In this document: positions 28,191 through 36,451 of the stretch, in pieces
How the letters are laid out: every line of letters begins with the position of its first letter
Position numbering within the stretch: position 1 is the first letter of the stretch
Assembly: GCF_013113835.1 (NCBI RefSeq)
Contig: NZ_VTYQ01000004.1
Span: 186,001 to 250,000 of the forward strand
Reading direction: 5' to 3'
DNA length: 64,000 nt
From: Vibrio sp. RE88
GTDB lineage: Bacteria > Pseudomonadota > Gammaproteobacteria > Enterobacterales > Vibrionaceae
The notes under the pieces: generated by a model
Told to the model about the DNA's origin: nothing
The model's input: the letters and a program-made list of their open reading frames with translations, nothing else
The model's database searches: none
Made by a program: the position numbers and the translations under genes

Positions 28191-28607
28191 CTATTGTTTT
28201 AATTCTTCCGTAAGTAGTTGTGTCGCCTGAATACCGTTTTCTTGTAAGAAGGCGAGTAGCTTGACGAGGTATTGCACGTCAGCGGTTTTCTCTGCACCAA
28301 TCACTATCGGATGATTGTTTGATTTATGCTCTTCCAGCAGAGCAAGTTTGAAGTTTTCCCAATCAATGTATTCTTTGCCGTTGATTGCCCAGTAAGGCTC
28401 ATTTTCGAGAATATTGACGGTAATAGACTTAGTATCCACTTCCGCGACCGCTTGTGAGTCAGTCGTTGGAAGATCGACTTCCAGTGAATCGAGCTTGACG
28501 GCTGCGGTGAGCATCAGGAACACCATGACGATAAAAATAATATCCAGTAGAGGAGTGAGATCAGGAGTTAGACCGAAGTTACTCTTCTCTTGTGATACTT
28601 TAATCAT
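28191..28607 (-). CDS. exbD: Energy-transducing biopolymer transport protein ExbD
   Basis: A 138-residue inner-membrane protein with one N-terminal segment (LLDIIFIVMVFLMLTAAVK) preceded by the conserved LTPDLTPLLD, whose aspartate is the essential proton carrier. The rest is periplasmic. With ExbB it harvests the proton gradient for TonB. The frame is open 27 codons further upstream, but the ATG at 28607 overlaps the stop of exbB by 4 bases and starts the usual N-terminus, so it is chosen. Confidence 0.94.
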   Translation of the reverse strand: MIKVSQEKSNFGLTPDLTPLLDIIFIVMVFLMLTAAVKLDSLEVDLPTTDSQAVAEVDTKSITVNILENEPYWAINGKEYIDWENFKLALLEEHKSNNHPIVIGAEKTADVQYLVKLLAFLQENGIQATQLLTEELKQ

Positions 28608-29293
28608 GATGACGCCTCGGTCACTGGTATTGGGGCTTTCGTTGATACTTGAGGTGAAACGTGTTGGAGACTGATGCCTTCCAACCACAAGTTAACGTAG
28701 TTGAGTGTGTGTTCTAGCTTCGCCATGACTTTATCCGCCCACAGGCCAAGTAACTGAGCGCCAGCAATGGCTGGTAGAGCGATCAGCAGGCCAGCAGCGG
28801 TTGTGCGCATTGCCAAACCAAGACCATCAGCGAGATCGTTGGGCGTGATACTGCCCGTTGATGCAGCAACACCTTTGAACATTTCAATAAGGCCAAGTAC
28901 CGTCCCCAGCAGGCCAATTAATGGGCTGATCACACCGATGAGAGTCAGCAAACGAAGGCCAGAATTGAGTTGATGACGCTTTTCCTGAAGCCACATACCC
29001 GCGGCATCTTCACGCAAAACTTTGGAAAACGAATGGTGGGCTAACAGCATCGCTACGCCTTTATATAGCAGTGGGCGGCGTGGAGAGAGTTTCTCTGCTA
29101 GGGCTTCTAGTTGCTGCTTGTCGGAAGGGGAAATTTGGTTGAGCTCATTGCGGATAGCGCGCTTACCCACGCCCAGACTGATCATGACTTGAAACAAACG
29201 TTCGGTGATGATCATAACGGTTAATGCTGAACAAATGATCAGTGGCCATGTCATCAGGCCAAGCTGTTCTTGTAATTGATGTAGTTGTTCCAT
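28604..29293 (-). CDS. exbB: ExbB, TonB-system proton channel component
   Basis: A 229-residue MotA/TolQ/ExbB-family protein with three membrane segments: about 12-33, 120-150 and 165-190 (GVISPLIGLLGTVLGLIEMFKGV; ADGLGLAMRTTAAGLLIALPAIAGAQLL). With ExbD it energises TonB. Located between tonB (2 bp before it) and exbD (overlapping), so translation is coupled. Confidence 0.95.
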   Translation of the reverse strand: MEQLHQLQEQLGLMTWPLIICSALTVMIITERLFQVMISLGVGKRAIRNELNQISPSDKQQLEALAEKLSPRRPLLYKGVAMLLAHHSFSKVLREDAAGMWLQEKRHQLNSGLRLLTLIGVISPLIGLLGTVLGLIEMFKGVAASTGSITPNDLADGLGLAMRTTAAGLLIALPAIAGAQLLGLWADKVMAKLEHTLNYVNLWLEGISLQHVSPQVSTKAPIPVTEASS

Positions 29294-29295
29294 TG

Positions 29296-30066
29296 TTAAT
29301 CCAATTTAAAGCGAACGGGTAATCTGACGCGGTGGGCCATTTTTTGTCCGTTAACGATGTGCGGGGAAAATTTCCACTTTTTGATGGCTTTCAGAGCAGA
29401 GTTATCCAAGATGGTTGCTCCGGAAGAAGAAATTAAGATTTGTCTGACCTGATCACCGTTCTCATCCAGCCAGACTTCATACATAGCTACGCCTTCAAGC
29501 TTTCTTTTCTGTGCGAGTCTTGGATAGACAGGTCGAGTCGGTTTAGATAAGAAGCTAGGTCTGTTTACCAGCACCGGTTCTTGGCTAACGCCTTGGTTTA
29601 CCTCAGCAGGTTGAGGTTTCGCTTGTTCGACAACCTCTTTTTTCTTTTCTGGCTTTTCTACAGGTTTTTTAGCAACAGGCTGTTCTTGTGGTTTCTTCTG
29701 CGCTGTTTTCTTAACGGGTTTGTCGGCCTTTTTCTCAACCACCTTTTTCTGTTGTTTAGGTGCCTCTTTCTTTACTACCGGCTTCTCTTTCACCACCGGC
29801 TTTTTCACTGGCGGTTCGACTTTCGCCGGCTCAGCTGGTTTAGGAGGCTCAGGTGCTTCTACGGGTTGTTCAGCGACAGGCTCCGGTTCTGCTGGTGGTT
29901 GTGGAGTGGGTACGGCTTTGAAATTGATAGAGACCGTGGAAGATTGTGCACCAGCAGGCATCGCATGAAGCTTTGGTTCATCAGCGACAAAGAGAATTGC
30001 GGTATGAAGAGCAAGGGAAACGCCTCCTGCTATCGCATATCTTTTTAGGTTCACTACCAGCCTCAC
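29296..30066 (-). CDS. tonB: TonB energy transducer for heme uptake
   Basis: A 256-residue protein: an N-terminal membrane anchor (AIAGGVSLALHTAILFV) with the SxxxH motif (SLALH) that couples to ExbB/ExbD, then a periplasm-spanning Pro/Lys/Glu-rich linker from about 55 to 165, and the C-terminal TonB domain (RPVYPRLAQKRKLEGVAMYEVWLDENGDQ..LKAIKKWKFSP). It transfers energy to outer-membrane heme receptors. First gene of the minus-strand heme operon, divergent from hutW with a Fur-like site between. Confidence 0.95.
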   Translation of the reverse strand: MRLVVNLKRYAIAGGVSLALHTAILFVADEPKLHAMPAGAQSSTVSINFKAVPTPQPPAEPEPVAEQPVEAPEPPKPAEPAKVEPPVKKPVVKEKPVVKKEAPKQQKKVVEKKADKPVKKTAQKKPQEQPVAKKPVEKPEKKKEVVEQAKPQPAEVNQGVSQEPVLVNRPSFLSKPTRPVYPRLAQKRKLEGVAMYEVWLDENGDQVRQILISSSGATILDNSALKAIKKWKFSPHIVNGQKMAHRVRLPVRFKLD

Positions 30067-30125
30067 GAATGAATCATTTTTTACAACATGGAATGAGATT
30101 ATTACTTACAATCGAAATAAGATCA

Positions 30126-30143
30126 ATTATCAATTGCATTATC
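30126..30143. promoter_or_regulatory. Candidate Fur box between tonB and hutW
   Basis: attatc-aattgc-attatc on this strand (GATAAT-GCAATT-GATAAT on the other) has two perfect hexamers of the Fur GATAAT repeat around a degenerate one. It lies 60 bp upstream of tonB and 84 bp upstream of hutW, where iron-Fur would repress both arms. Confidence 0.6.
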
Positions 30144-30226
30144 ATTTATGCCATTTTATGATCGTTGGCAGTTTTGAAAGATTTAGCGCCAGCCCTTGTA
30201 GCATAAGCGTTAAGAGATGTTATGTG

Positions 30227-31597
30227 ATGTTAGATATTTATAAATTTGATGAATCGATTTTGGGAGAGGATACGCCAGATCCACTGCGATTTGCGTTCCC
30301 CAAAAAGCATTCTGCTCATGCGGGCGGTATGGCATCTCCCATCATGCCTGAGCAAAAAGTGCCACTTCTCAACACCTTGTATGAACAACAAGGTCAACGT
30401 AACAAAAAGCGTTGCCTATACATTCATATTCCTTTCTGTCGGGTTCGATGTACTTTCTGCAATTTCTTCCAAAATGCTGCGAGTCGAAAACTGGTCGATG
30501 ACTACTTCGAAGCACTGATTAATGAAATCAAACTGAAGAGCGCTTTGCCTTGGATACAGACCGGTGTTTTCCACGCCGTTTATATTGGTGGTGGAACGCC
30601 GACCGATCTCTCGGCTGAGCAGGTGGAACTCCTGGGTAAAGCCATTCGTCAGTACTTCCCGCTTTCTACAGATTGTGAGATCACCTTAGAAGGGCGAATC
30701 AATCGATTCAGCGACGAAATGTTTGAAAGAGCTCTGGAAGGCGGCTTTAACCGTTTCTCCTTTGGTATTCAGAGTTTTGATACCAAAGTCCGCCGTAGCG
30801 CAAAACGTCTGGATGATCGTGAAGTCGTCTTGGAGCGTGTCGCGCAGCTCTCTGCTACCGAAGAAGCGCCAATCATTCTCGACCTTCTATATGGTCTTCC
30901 GTATCAGACGCTAGATGTGTTTGAGCAGGACTTGAATGATTTCATGTCGACAGGCGCTCACGGGTTAGATCTCTATCAGCTTGTGGTCGGTGGAACCGCG
31001 CCGATGCTGAATTTGGTTGAAAAAGGCAAGATGCCACCACCAGCAACGACACCAGATAAAGCATCAATGTATGAACTTGGCGTCGCTTTTATGGACAAAC
31101 ATTATATGAGCCAGCTAAGTGTTAACCACTGGGCAAGAGACAATCGAGAGCGCAGCCAGTACAACAGCCTCGCTAAGACATACGCTGAAGTATTACCTAT
31201 CGGTTGTGGCGCTGGTGGCAACATTGGTGGTTATGGAATGATGAACCACCGTACATTAGAAACTTACATGAACGCGATGAAGTCTGGTGATTCAGTCGTC
31301 GCGATGATGACCAAGCAGCATACGCTGGAACCTTTGTTTGCTGCCATCAAGTCTGGTTTCGATAAAGGTGTCGTTAGCCGTCATCAACTACCTTTATTAG
31401 CAGGTGAAGATACGTTTGATTTCTTTATGCCGCTGTTTGAAGTATGGCAGAACAAAGGCTTAGCCCGCATTGAAGGAGATTACCTAGCGTTGACTTTAGC
31501 TGGCAGCTTCTGGGCAGTCAGTCTGGCGCAAGCCTGCATTCAAGTATTGCAAAAAACACATTCTGAAGTAACCGCGTCACACAAAGTGGCACTCTAA
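30227..31597 (+). CDS. hutW: Heme-utilisation radical SAM protein HutW
   Basis: A 456-residue radical SAM enzyme related to HemN and ChuW. The iron-sulfur cluster motif CRVRCTFC gives Cys71, Cys75 and Cys78, followed by GGGTPTD. Relatives open the heme ring without oxygen to release iron; V. cholerae HutW is reported to degrade heme anaerobically. The C-terminus holds a HemN-like region. The frame is open 31 codons upstream, but MLDIYKFDES is the family start, so ATG 30227 is chosen. First gene of hutWXZ. Confidence 0.93.
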   Translation: MLDIYKFDESILGEDTPDPLRFAFPKKHSAHAGGMASPIMPEQKVPLLNTLYEQQGQRNKKRCLYIHIPFCRVRCTFCNFFQNAASRKLVDDYFEALINEIKLKSALPWIQTGVFHAVYIGGGTPTDLSAEQVELLGKAIRQYFPLSTDCEITLEGRINRFSDEMFERALEGGFNRFSFGIQSFDTKVRRSAKRLDDREVVLERVAQLSATEEAPIILDLLYGLPYQTLDVFEQDLNDFMSTGAHGLDLYQLVVGGTAPMLNLVEKGKMPPPATTPDKASMYELGVAFMDKHYMSQLSVNHWARDNRERSQYNSLAKTYAEVLPIGCGAGGNIGGYGMMNHRTLETYMNAMKSGDSVVAMMTKQHTLEPLFAAIKSGFDKGVVSRHQLPLLAGEDTFDFFMPLFEVWQNKGLARIEGDYLALTLAGSFWAVSLAQACIQVLQKTHSEVTASHKVAL

Positions 31598-31608
31598 GTG
31601 GAATTATT

Positions 31609-32112
31609 ATGGAAGCACTAAAACAACAAGTCGCTCAACTGATCGAGCAAGAACCGACACTTCTACCTGCTGCAATTGCAGAGCGTTTAGAGGTGTCTGA
31701 ATTCGAAGCGGTAGCGGCTCTACCAGAAGAGATGATTGCTTTGGCTCCGGGAGAGCAGGCTCAGTCTTTCTTGGAAAACTTGGTCGGTTTTGGCCCAGTG
31801 ACAACCATTGTTCATTCGTTCGGTTCAATCTTTGAAGTGAAGGCCCCATTCCCGAAAGGCAAAGTTGCTCGAGGCTACTACAACCTGATGGGTAAAGAAG
31901 GCGAGATTCATGGTCATCTTAAGTTAGACAACGTGAAAAATATTGCGTTAGTTAGCAAGCCGTTCATGGGGCGTGAGAGTCACTACTTTGGCTTTTTCTG
32001 TGAACAAGGTAATAACATTTTTAAAATCTATCTAGGACGCAACGAAAAGCGTGAGCTGATCGCTGAACAGGTAGAAACATTCAAGCAGTGGCAGCAAGAG
32101 CTACGCAAATAA
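31609..32112 (+). CDS. hutX: Heme utilisation cytosolic carrier HutX
   Basis: A 167-residue member of the HutX/ChuX/HugX family that holds intracellular heme and hands it to HutZ. Typical segments are VGFGPVTTIVHSFGSIFEVKAPFPKGKVARGYYNLMG and GHLKLDNVKNIALVSKPFMGRESHYFGFF. It starts 12 bp after hutW. In V. cholerae HutX passes heme directly to HutZ. Confidence 0.93.
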   Translation: MEALKQQVAQLIEQEPTLLPAAIAERLEVSEFEAVAALPEEMIALAPGEQAQSFLENLVGFGPVTTIVHSFGSIFEVKAPFPKGKVARGYYNLMGKEGEIHGHLKLDNVKNIALVSKPFMGRESHYFGFFCEQGNNIFKIYLGRNEKRELIAEQVETFKQWQQELRK

Positions 32113-32120
32113 ATAGGAGC

Positions 32121-32144
32121 TCCGGCATGACAGGTTATGCCGGA
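32121..32144 (+). other. Hairpin between hutX and hutZ
   Basis: Perfect 8-bp stem tccggcat / atgccgga with 8-nt loop and no T-run; probably an mRNA processing or stability element in the hutXZ spacer. Confidence 0.5.
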
Positions 32145-32192
32145 AGCCAACATTATTAGAAATAAAAAGTATTGAAAAGTCAGGAGTTCAAA

Positions 32193-32723
32193 ATGGATCC
32201 ACAAGTAAAACAAGAGCGTCTTCAAGGTCGTCTTGGTCCGGAAATCAAAGAGTTTCGCCAAGAGCGCCGCACGCTTCAGCTAGCCACCGTTGATGCTGAT
32301 GGTCAACCGAACGTGAGCTACGCGCCATTTGTTCAAAACCAGGAAGGTTATTTCATTCTGATCTCGGAAATTGCGCGCCACGCTCGCAACCTTCAGGTTA
32401 ACCCAAATGTTTCTATCATGATGATCGAAGACGAAGATACGTCAAAGCAGCTGTTTGCGCGTAAGCGTCTGACATTTGATGCGGTAGCAACCGTCGTTGA
32501 CCGAGAGTCTGAGCAGTGGCAACAAATTGTGGGCCAGATGAAAGAGCGCTTCGGTGAAATCATTGATGGTCTGAGCCAACTGCAAGACTTTGTTCTTTTC
32601 AACCTGAAAGCGGAGAAAGGTCTGTTTGTAAAAGGCTTTGGTCAAGCTTATCAGGTATCAGGTGATGATCTGGTTGATTTTGTCCACCTTGAAGAAGGAC
32701 ATAAGCAGGTAGAAAACGCTTAA
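32193..32723 (+). CDS. hutZ: Heme-degrading enzyme HutZ
   Basis: A 176-residue pyridoxamine-oxidase-fold protein, the exact length known for V. cholerae HutZ, which cleaves heme oxidatively. Motifs: RRTLQLATVDADGQPNVSYAPFVQNQEGYFI at the fold's start and FGEIIDGLSQLQDFVLFNLKAEKGLFVKGFGQAYQ at the end, with the residues around His used for heme coordination in the C-terminal part. The ATG at 32193 has AGGAG in front and is preferred over the TTG at 32172. Confidence 0.93.
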   Translation: MDPQVKQERLQGRLGPEIKEFRQERRTLQLATVDADGQPNVSYAPFVQNQEGYFILISEIARHARNLQVNPNVSIMMIEDEDTSKQLFARKRLTFDAVATVVDRESEQWQQIVGQMKERFGEIIDGLSQLQDFVLFNLKAEKGLFVKGFGQAYQVSGDDLVDFVHLEEGHKQVENA

Positions 32724-32753
32724 GCTGTCCAATTAAGTCGAAAACTGTCTGAT

Positions 32754-32777
32754 AAGGGAGCTATACTGGCTCCCTTT
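32754..32777 (+). terminator. Weak hairpin after hutZ
   Basis: Stem aagggagc / gctccctt, loop tatactg, followed only by ttgttg. It may reduce readthrough into the adenosyltransferase-like gene. Confidence 0.5.
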
Positions 32778-32799
32778 GTTGTATCTGAAAGGGAAAAGC

Positions 32800-33333
32800 G
32801 TGAAACCTGTAAGCAAGGATCATGGGGAAATTTGTTATCCCTTTATTTATGAAGACAGCCCAGTGTGTGACTTTGAGATTGCGGCGGATGAGCTGTGTAC
32901 AAGGATTGGTCTGGTCCTGACGATGGAGCTGGATGACTATAGCCGAGATGTGCTGCAACGAGTCCAGCCTTATGTTTATCACTTGAATGGTTCGGTGCGA
33001 GGAAAACTGGCAATTTTTGAGGATAACCTGCAGGAGCTTTATCATGATTACAATACACTGCGTGAAAAGCTAGACGGAGGTTTTAAAGGCTTTGTATTGC
33101 CCGGAGGGCATCCTATTTCAGCAGAGTTGCATTTGTGCAGGACACAAGCGAAGAAAGTTGTCCGTGCTCTTGTAGCGGTCGAACATGCGGGTAAAAAATC
33201 GCCTGATCCTATTTTGTTTCGATATGCTAATCTGCTAGCGAATGTCATGTATACGCTGGCTTCTTATACCAACCGCATGCACCAAGTCGTTGAAACGGAA
33301 TTCGTTAGCAAAAGTTATCCAATGCCAAAATAG
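32800..33333 (+). CDS. PduO-type cobalamin adenosyltransferase-like protein
   Basis: A 177-residue protein resembling ATP:cob(I)alamin adenosyltransferase of the PduO/MMAB class. The signature FVLPGGHPISAELHLCRTQAKKVVRA matches the family's FILPGG..SA.LHLARTVCRRAER, but the RRAER part is changed to KKVVRA, so ATP binding or catalysis may be altered. N-terminally there is no obvious KGDxG ATP loop, another departure. GTG 32800 follows AAAGGGA and is the likely start; a TTG at 32776 is also open. Next to the heme genes, it may handle corrinoids, or have drifted to another tetrapyrrole task. Confidence 0.65.
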   Translation: MKPVSKDHGEICYPFIYEDSPVCDFEIAADELCTRIGLVLTMELDDYSRDVLQRVQPYVYHLNGSVRGKLAIFEDNLQELYHDYNTLREKLDGGFKGFVLPGGHPISAELHLCRTQAKKVVRALVAVEHAGKKSPDPILFRYANLLANVMYTLASYTNRMHQVVETEFVSKSYPMPK

Positions 33334-33353
33334 TATGGGGTAACGGAAATGAA

Positions 33354-33382
33354 AACGCCCGGCATTGAGCCGGGCGTTGTTT
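33354..33382. terminator. Terminator between adenosyltransferase-like gene and malK
   Basis: Perfect 10-bp stem aacgcccggc / gccgggcgtt with 5-nt loop and gtttt behind; convergent genes share it. Confidence 0.9.
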
Positions 33383-33396
33383 TAATCGGTTGTCGA

Positions 33397-34518
33397 TTAC
33401 GCTTCGAAATCGACACCTGCTTCTTTGTACAGGCGGCGACACGCTTTACCGTCACTGTGGAACAAGTGACAACGGTGTGCTGGAATACCTACCATCAGTT
33501 TGTCGCCAGCTTCTACCGCAAGCGTGTCTGGTTGGCGATAGATCATATCTGCGTCGGCCGCATCAATGTGCATGTACACCTGAGTTTCGTTACCCAACTT
33601 CTCTACGATGTTGACTTCACCTTCGATAGCGGCGTCACCTTGATCGGCTGGAAGCAAGTGTTCTGGGCGCACACCCAACGACATACGCTCGCCACGTGTT
33701 ACCGTGCGGCCATCAACCGGAATCCAGAACGCGGTGCCGTTAGCCAACTGAACCATGACGCGATCGTCTTCTACCGCTTCAATGAAGACACTCATGAAGT
33801 TCATCTTAGGTGAGCCGATGAAGCCTGCTACAAAGCGATTTTGAGGGTAATGGTACAGCTCAAGTGGTTTACCAACCTGAGCCACATAGCCTGCGTCCAA
33901 TACCACGATCTTATCGGCCATAGTCATAGCTTCTACCTGATCGTGAGTTACGTAAATCATTGTACAACCTAGCTTGCGCTGAAGTTTAGTGATTTCAGAA
34001 CGCATCTGAACACGCAAAGCAGCATCTAGGTTTGATAGTGGTTCATCCAGAAGGAAAACATTAGGTTGAGAAACCAGAGTACGACCAATTGCCACACGCT
34101 GACGCTGACCACCTGAAAGGGCTTTTGGCTGGCGATCCAGAAGGTGACTAAGTTGAAGAATTTCCGCTGCGTGTTCAACGCGCTTGTCGATTTCACCTTT
34201 ATCGGCTTTCGCCAGTTTGAGGCCAAACGACATGTTGTCGTACAAGTTCAGGTGTGGGTATAACGCGTAAGATTGGAATACCATGCCTACGCCGCGCTGA
34301 GAAGGCTCAACGTCATTCATACGCTCTTGACCAATGTAAAGATCACCTGAAGTGATGTCTTCTAGACCAGCAATACAACGTAGCAGAGTTGATTTACCAC
34401 AGCCCGACGGACCTACGAAGACAACAAACTCGCCTTCTTGAATGTCCAGATCAACGTTCTTTGAGATTAAAACGTCGCCATAAGCTTTACATACATTTTT
34501 TAACGTGACACTCGCCAT
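33397..34518 (-). CDS. malK: Maltose/maltodextrin ABC transporter, ATP-binding protein
   Basis: A 373-residue ABC ATPase driving maltose import and, in relatives, binding MalT to keep it inactive. Walker [10 protein letters not shown] near residue 36, signature [15 protein letters not shown], Walker [13 protein letters not shown], and the regulatory C-terminal OB-type domain ([19 protein letters not shown]). It is divergent from malEFG with a 680-bp regulatory region, the classic MalT/CRP arrangement. Confidence 0.96.
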   Translation of the reverse strand: MASVTLKNVCKAYGDVLISKNVDLDIQEGEFVVFVGPSGCGKSTLLRCIAGLEDITSGDLYIGQERMNDVEPSQRGVGMVFQSYALYPHLNLYDNMSFGLKLAKADKGEIDKRVEHAAEILQLSHLLDRQPKALSGGQRQRVAIGRTLVSQPNVFLLDEPLSNLDAALRVQMRSEITKLQRKLGCTMIYVTHDQVEAMTMADKIVVLDAGYVAQVGKPLELYHYPQNRFVAGFIGSPKMNFMSVFIEAVEDDRVMVQLANGTAFWIPVDGRTVTRGERMSLGVRPEHLLPADQGDAAIEGEVNIVEKLGNETQVYMHIDAADADMIYRQPDTLAVEAGDKLMVGIPAHRCHLFHSDGKACRRLYKEAGVDFEA

Positions 34519-34924
34519 CTAGCTCGCCCTCGATCAATATTTTTATTTTACTGCCCATCATTATATGAATTATCGCGCGAGCAGTAAGTGTAGGAATTCG
34601 GTAAGGTGAATTGAAGTGTAAGAAAATAAGGGTGATGGATTCAATCGCATCACCCGTCAAAGCCAAAATAAAGTTCGCTTCCCCCGTATGAAAGTAACTG
34701 TCTCCCCCGTTGAATCCAAACTGGTAATGACACCAGAATTACTACGAACATCTACTTCATAACAGCGAACCCCACGGCATTGCAAACCAGCTTTAGTTCG
34801 ATTGCAAAGCAATCATAAACGCACTGGAAAGGGTTCTTACCATCCACTCTTGGATGACTGTAGTTTGGCTTTATTGCCCTGTTACTGCATCCTCCTGATG
34901 CTTTTTTTTATAGGGGTAGTAGGC

Positions 34925-34943
34925 GGGGAGTAGGGAGAGGAGG
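34925..34943 (+). promoter_or_regulatory. Two MalT-like boxes
   Basis: Two 10-bp boxes sharing one base, each one mismatch from the E. coli MalT consensus. MalT itself is not in this window; its maltotriose-activated form would bind here to activate malEFG and malK. Confidence 0.6.
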
Positions 34944-34991
34944 GCTGATCGCACGGAGTTAGATCGAGTTCAAAGAAATCTTGGGTTTGAT

Positions 34992-35007
34992 AGTGAAATC
35001 GATCACG
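34992..35007. promoter_or_regulatory. CRP site in the mal divergon
   Basis: aGTGAaatcgaTCACg, a palindrome fitting TGTGA-N6-TCACA in both half-cores, about 200 bp upstream of malE. A second half-site TGTGA starts at 35022. Confidence 0.65.
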
Positions 35008-35197
35008 TTAAGCATCATTTTTGTGATTCTTGTCGCCTTCGTCGAAGGATGACGATCACGAAAATAGGCCATAATACCGAGGGCGTAGGGAGTAGGAGGA
35101 TGAGCTAATTGACAGTTTAGCTAAGAATATATGTCGAAATACGGTGAAACCTCTGAACGGTGGAGCCCTACAACACAAATATAAAAAGGATATGATC

Positions 35198-36379
35198 ATG
35201 AAAAATGCCCTAAGCACAGTGGCACTAGGTACCCTAGTTGCTCTTGGCTCATTTGGTGCAAATGCTGCTATCGAAGAAGGTCAATTAACTATCTGGATCA
35301 ACGGCGATAAAGGTTACAACGGACTTGCTGAAGTAGGAAAACAGTTCGAAGAAGAAACGGGGATCAAAGTAACAGTTGCTCACCCAGATGCACTTCAAGA
35401 CAAGTTCCCTCAAACTGCGGCGACCGGTGATGGTCCTGATATTGTGTTCTGGGCTCACGACCGTTTTGGTGGTTACGCTGAAGCAGGTCTTCTAAGTGAA
35501 ATTAAGCCGTCTAAAGAAGTGAAAGAAGGCATCGTAGACTTCGCGTGGGATGCGGTTAAATACAACGGCAAAATCATCGGTTACCCAGTTGCGGTTGAAT
35601 CTCTGTCTCTTATCTACAACAAAGACCTAGTGCCAAACCCACCTAAGAGCTGGGAAGAAGTTGAAGCACTCGACACCAAGCTGAAGAAAGAAGGCAAGTC
35701 TGCCATCATGTGGAACCTGAAAGAACCGTACTTCACATGGCCACTAATGGCGGCTGACGGTGGTTACGCGTTCAAATACGGCGCTGAAGGCTACGACATC
35801 AAAGATGCGGGTATCGCGAACGATGGCGTAAAAGACGCAATGAACTTTGTAAAAGGTCTGGTAGACAAAGGCGTGATCTCTTCTGATATGGATTACTCAG
35901 TTTCTGAGTCTGCGTTTAACCAGGGCAACACAGCGATGACCATCAACGGCCCTTGGGCTTGGGGTAACATCGAGAAATCAGGTATCAACTACGGTGTTAC
36001 AACTCTGCCTAAATTCAATGGCCAATCTTCTAAGCCGTTCGTTGGTGTTCTGACTGCGGGTATCAGCACTGCGTCTCCAAACAAAGACCTAGCGGTTGAG
36101 TTCATTGAAAACTACCTGCTGACAAACGATGGCCTGCGTAAAGTGAACAATGACAAGCCATTGGGTGCGGTTGCTCTGAACTCTTTCCAACGTGAGCTAG
36201 ACTCAGATAAACGTATTGCAGCGACAATGGACAACGCGATGAATGGCGAAATCATGCCAAACATCCCACAAATGAACGCGTTCTGGGGCAGTGCTAAGAA
36301 CGCCATCATCAACATCGTTGATGGTCGTCAGTCTGTAGATGCAGCACTGGCTGACGCAGAAAAACAAATGACAAAATAA
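35198..36379 (+). CDS. malE: Maltose/maltodextrin-binding periplasmic protein
   Basis: Binds maltose and maltodextrins and delivers them to MalFGK. It is 393 residues with signal [24 protein letters not shown]. Core motifs [58 protein letters not shown] and [17 protein letters not shown] match the E. coli protein closely. The frame is open 18 codons upstream; ATG 35198 is selected because AAGGA stands 8 bp in front and it begins the signal peptide. Confidence 0.97.
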   Translation: MKNALSTVALGTLVALGSFGANAAIEEGQLTIWINGDKGYNGLAEVGKQFEEETGIKVTVAHPDALQDKFPQTAATGDGPDIVFWAHDRFGGYAEAGLLSEIKPSKEVKEGIVDFAWDAVKYNGKIIGYPVAVESLSLIYNKDLVPNPPKSWEEVEALDTKLKKEGKSAIMWNLKEPYFTWPLMAADGGYAFKYGAEGYDIKDAGIANDGVKDAMNFVKGLVDKGVISSDMDYSVSESAFNQGNTAMTINGPWAWGNIEKSGINYGVTTLPKFNGQSSKPFVGVLTAGISTASPNKDLAVEFIENYLLTNDGLRKVNNDKPLGAVALNSFQRELDSDKRIAATMDNAMNGEIMPNIPQMNAFWGSAKNAIINIVDGRQSVDAALADAEKQMTK

Positions 36380-36393
36380 TTGTCGACCTTTTT

Positions 36394-36415
36394 AAGGAGG
36401 GGGTAACCCCTCCTT
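36394..36415 (+). other. malE-malF intercistronic hairpin
   Basis: Perfect 9-bp stem aaggagggg / cccctcctt with a GTAA (GNRA) tetraloop and no T-run. A stable fold here would protect the malE message and keep malE above malFG levels, like the REP element in the E. coli operon. Confidence 0.7.
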
Positions 36416-36451
36416 CATTTCTTTGTTTTATTATCGCTAGCAGGTTCTTTT

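Larger units (their letters stand above)
34519..35197. promoter_or_regulatory. malK / malEFG divergent control region
   Basis: No protein gene. It holds two overlapping MalT-like boxes in direct orientation at 34925-34934 (ggggagtagg) and 34934-34943 (ggagaggagg), each one mismatch from GGGGA(T/G)GAGG, and weaker ones near 35087-35105. It also holds a CRP site at 34992-35007 (GTGA-N6-TCAC) with a half-site at 35022-35037. In the malK leader is an 8-bp hairpin gggtgatg / catcaccc (34630-34655). Confidence 0.75.

Noticed and set aside
29581..30048. A 155-residue + strand frame rich in Phe, Leu and Arg over tonB.
   Set aside because: It mirrors the Pro/Lys/Glu linker codons of tonB; an antisense artefact.
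33349..33813. A 154-residue + strand frame across the malK 3' end.
   Set aside because: It starts in the shared terminator and lies antisense to a well-conserved malK domain.
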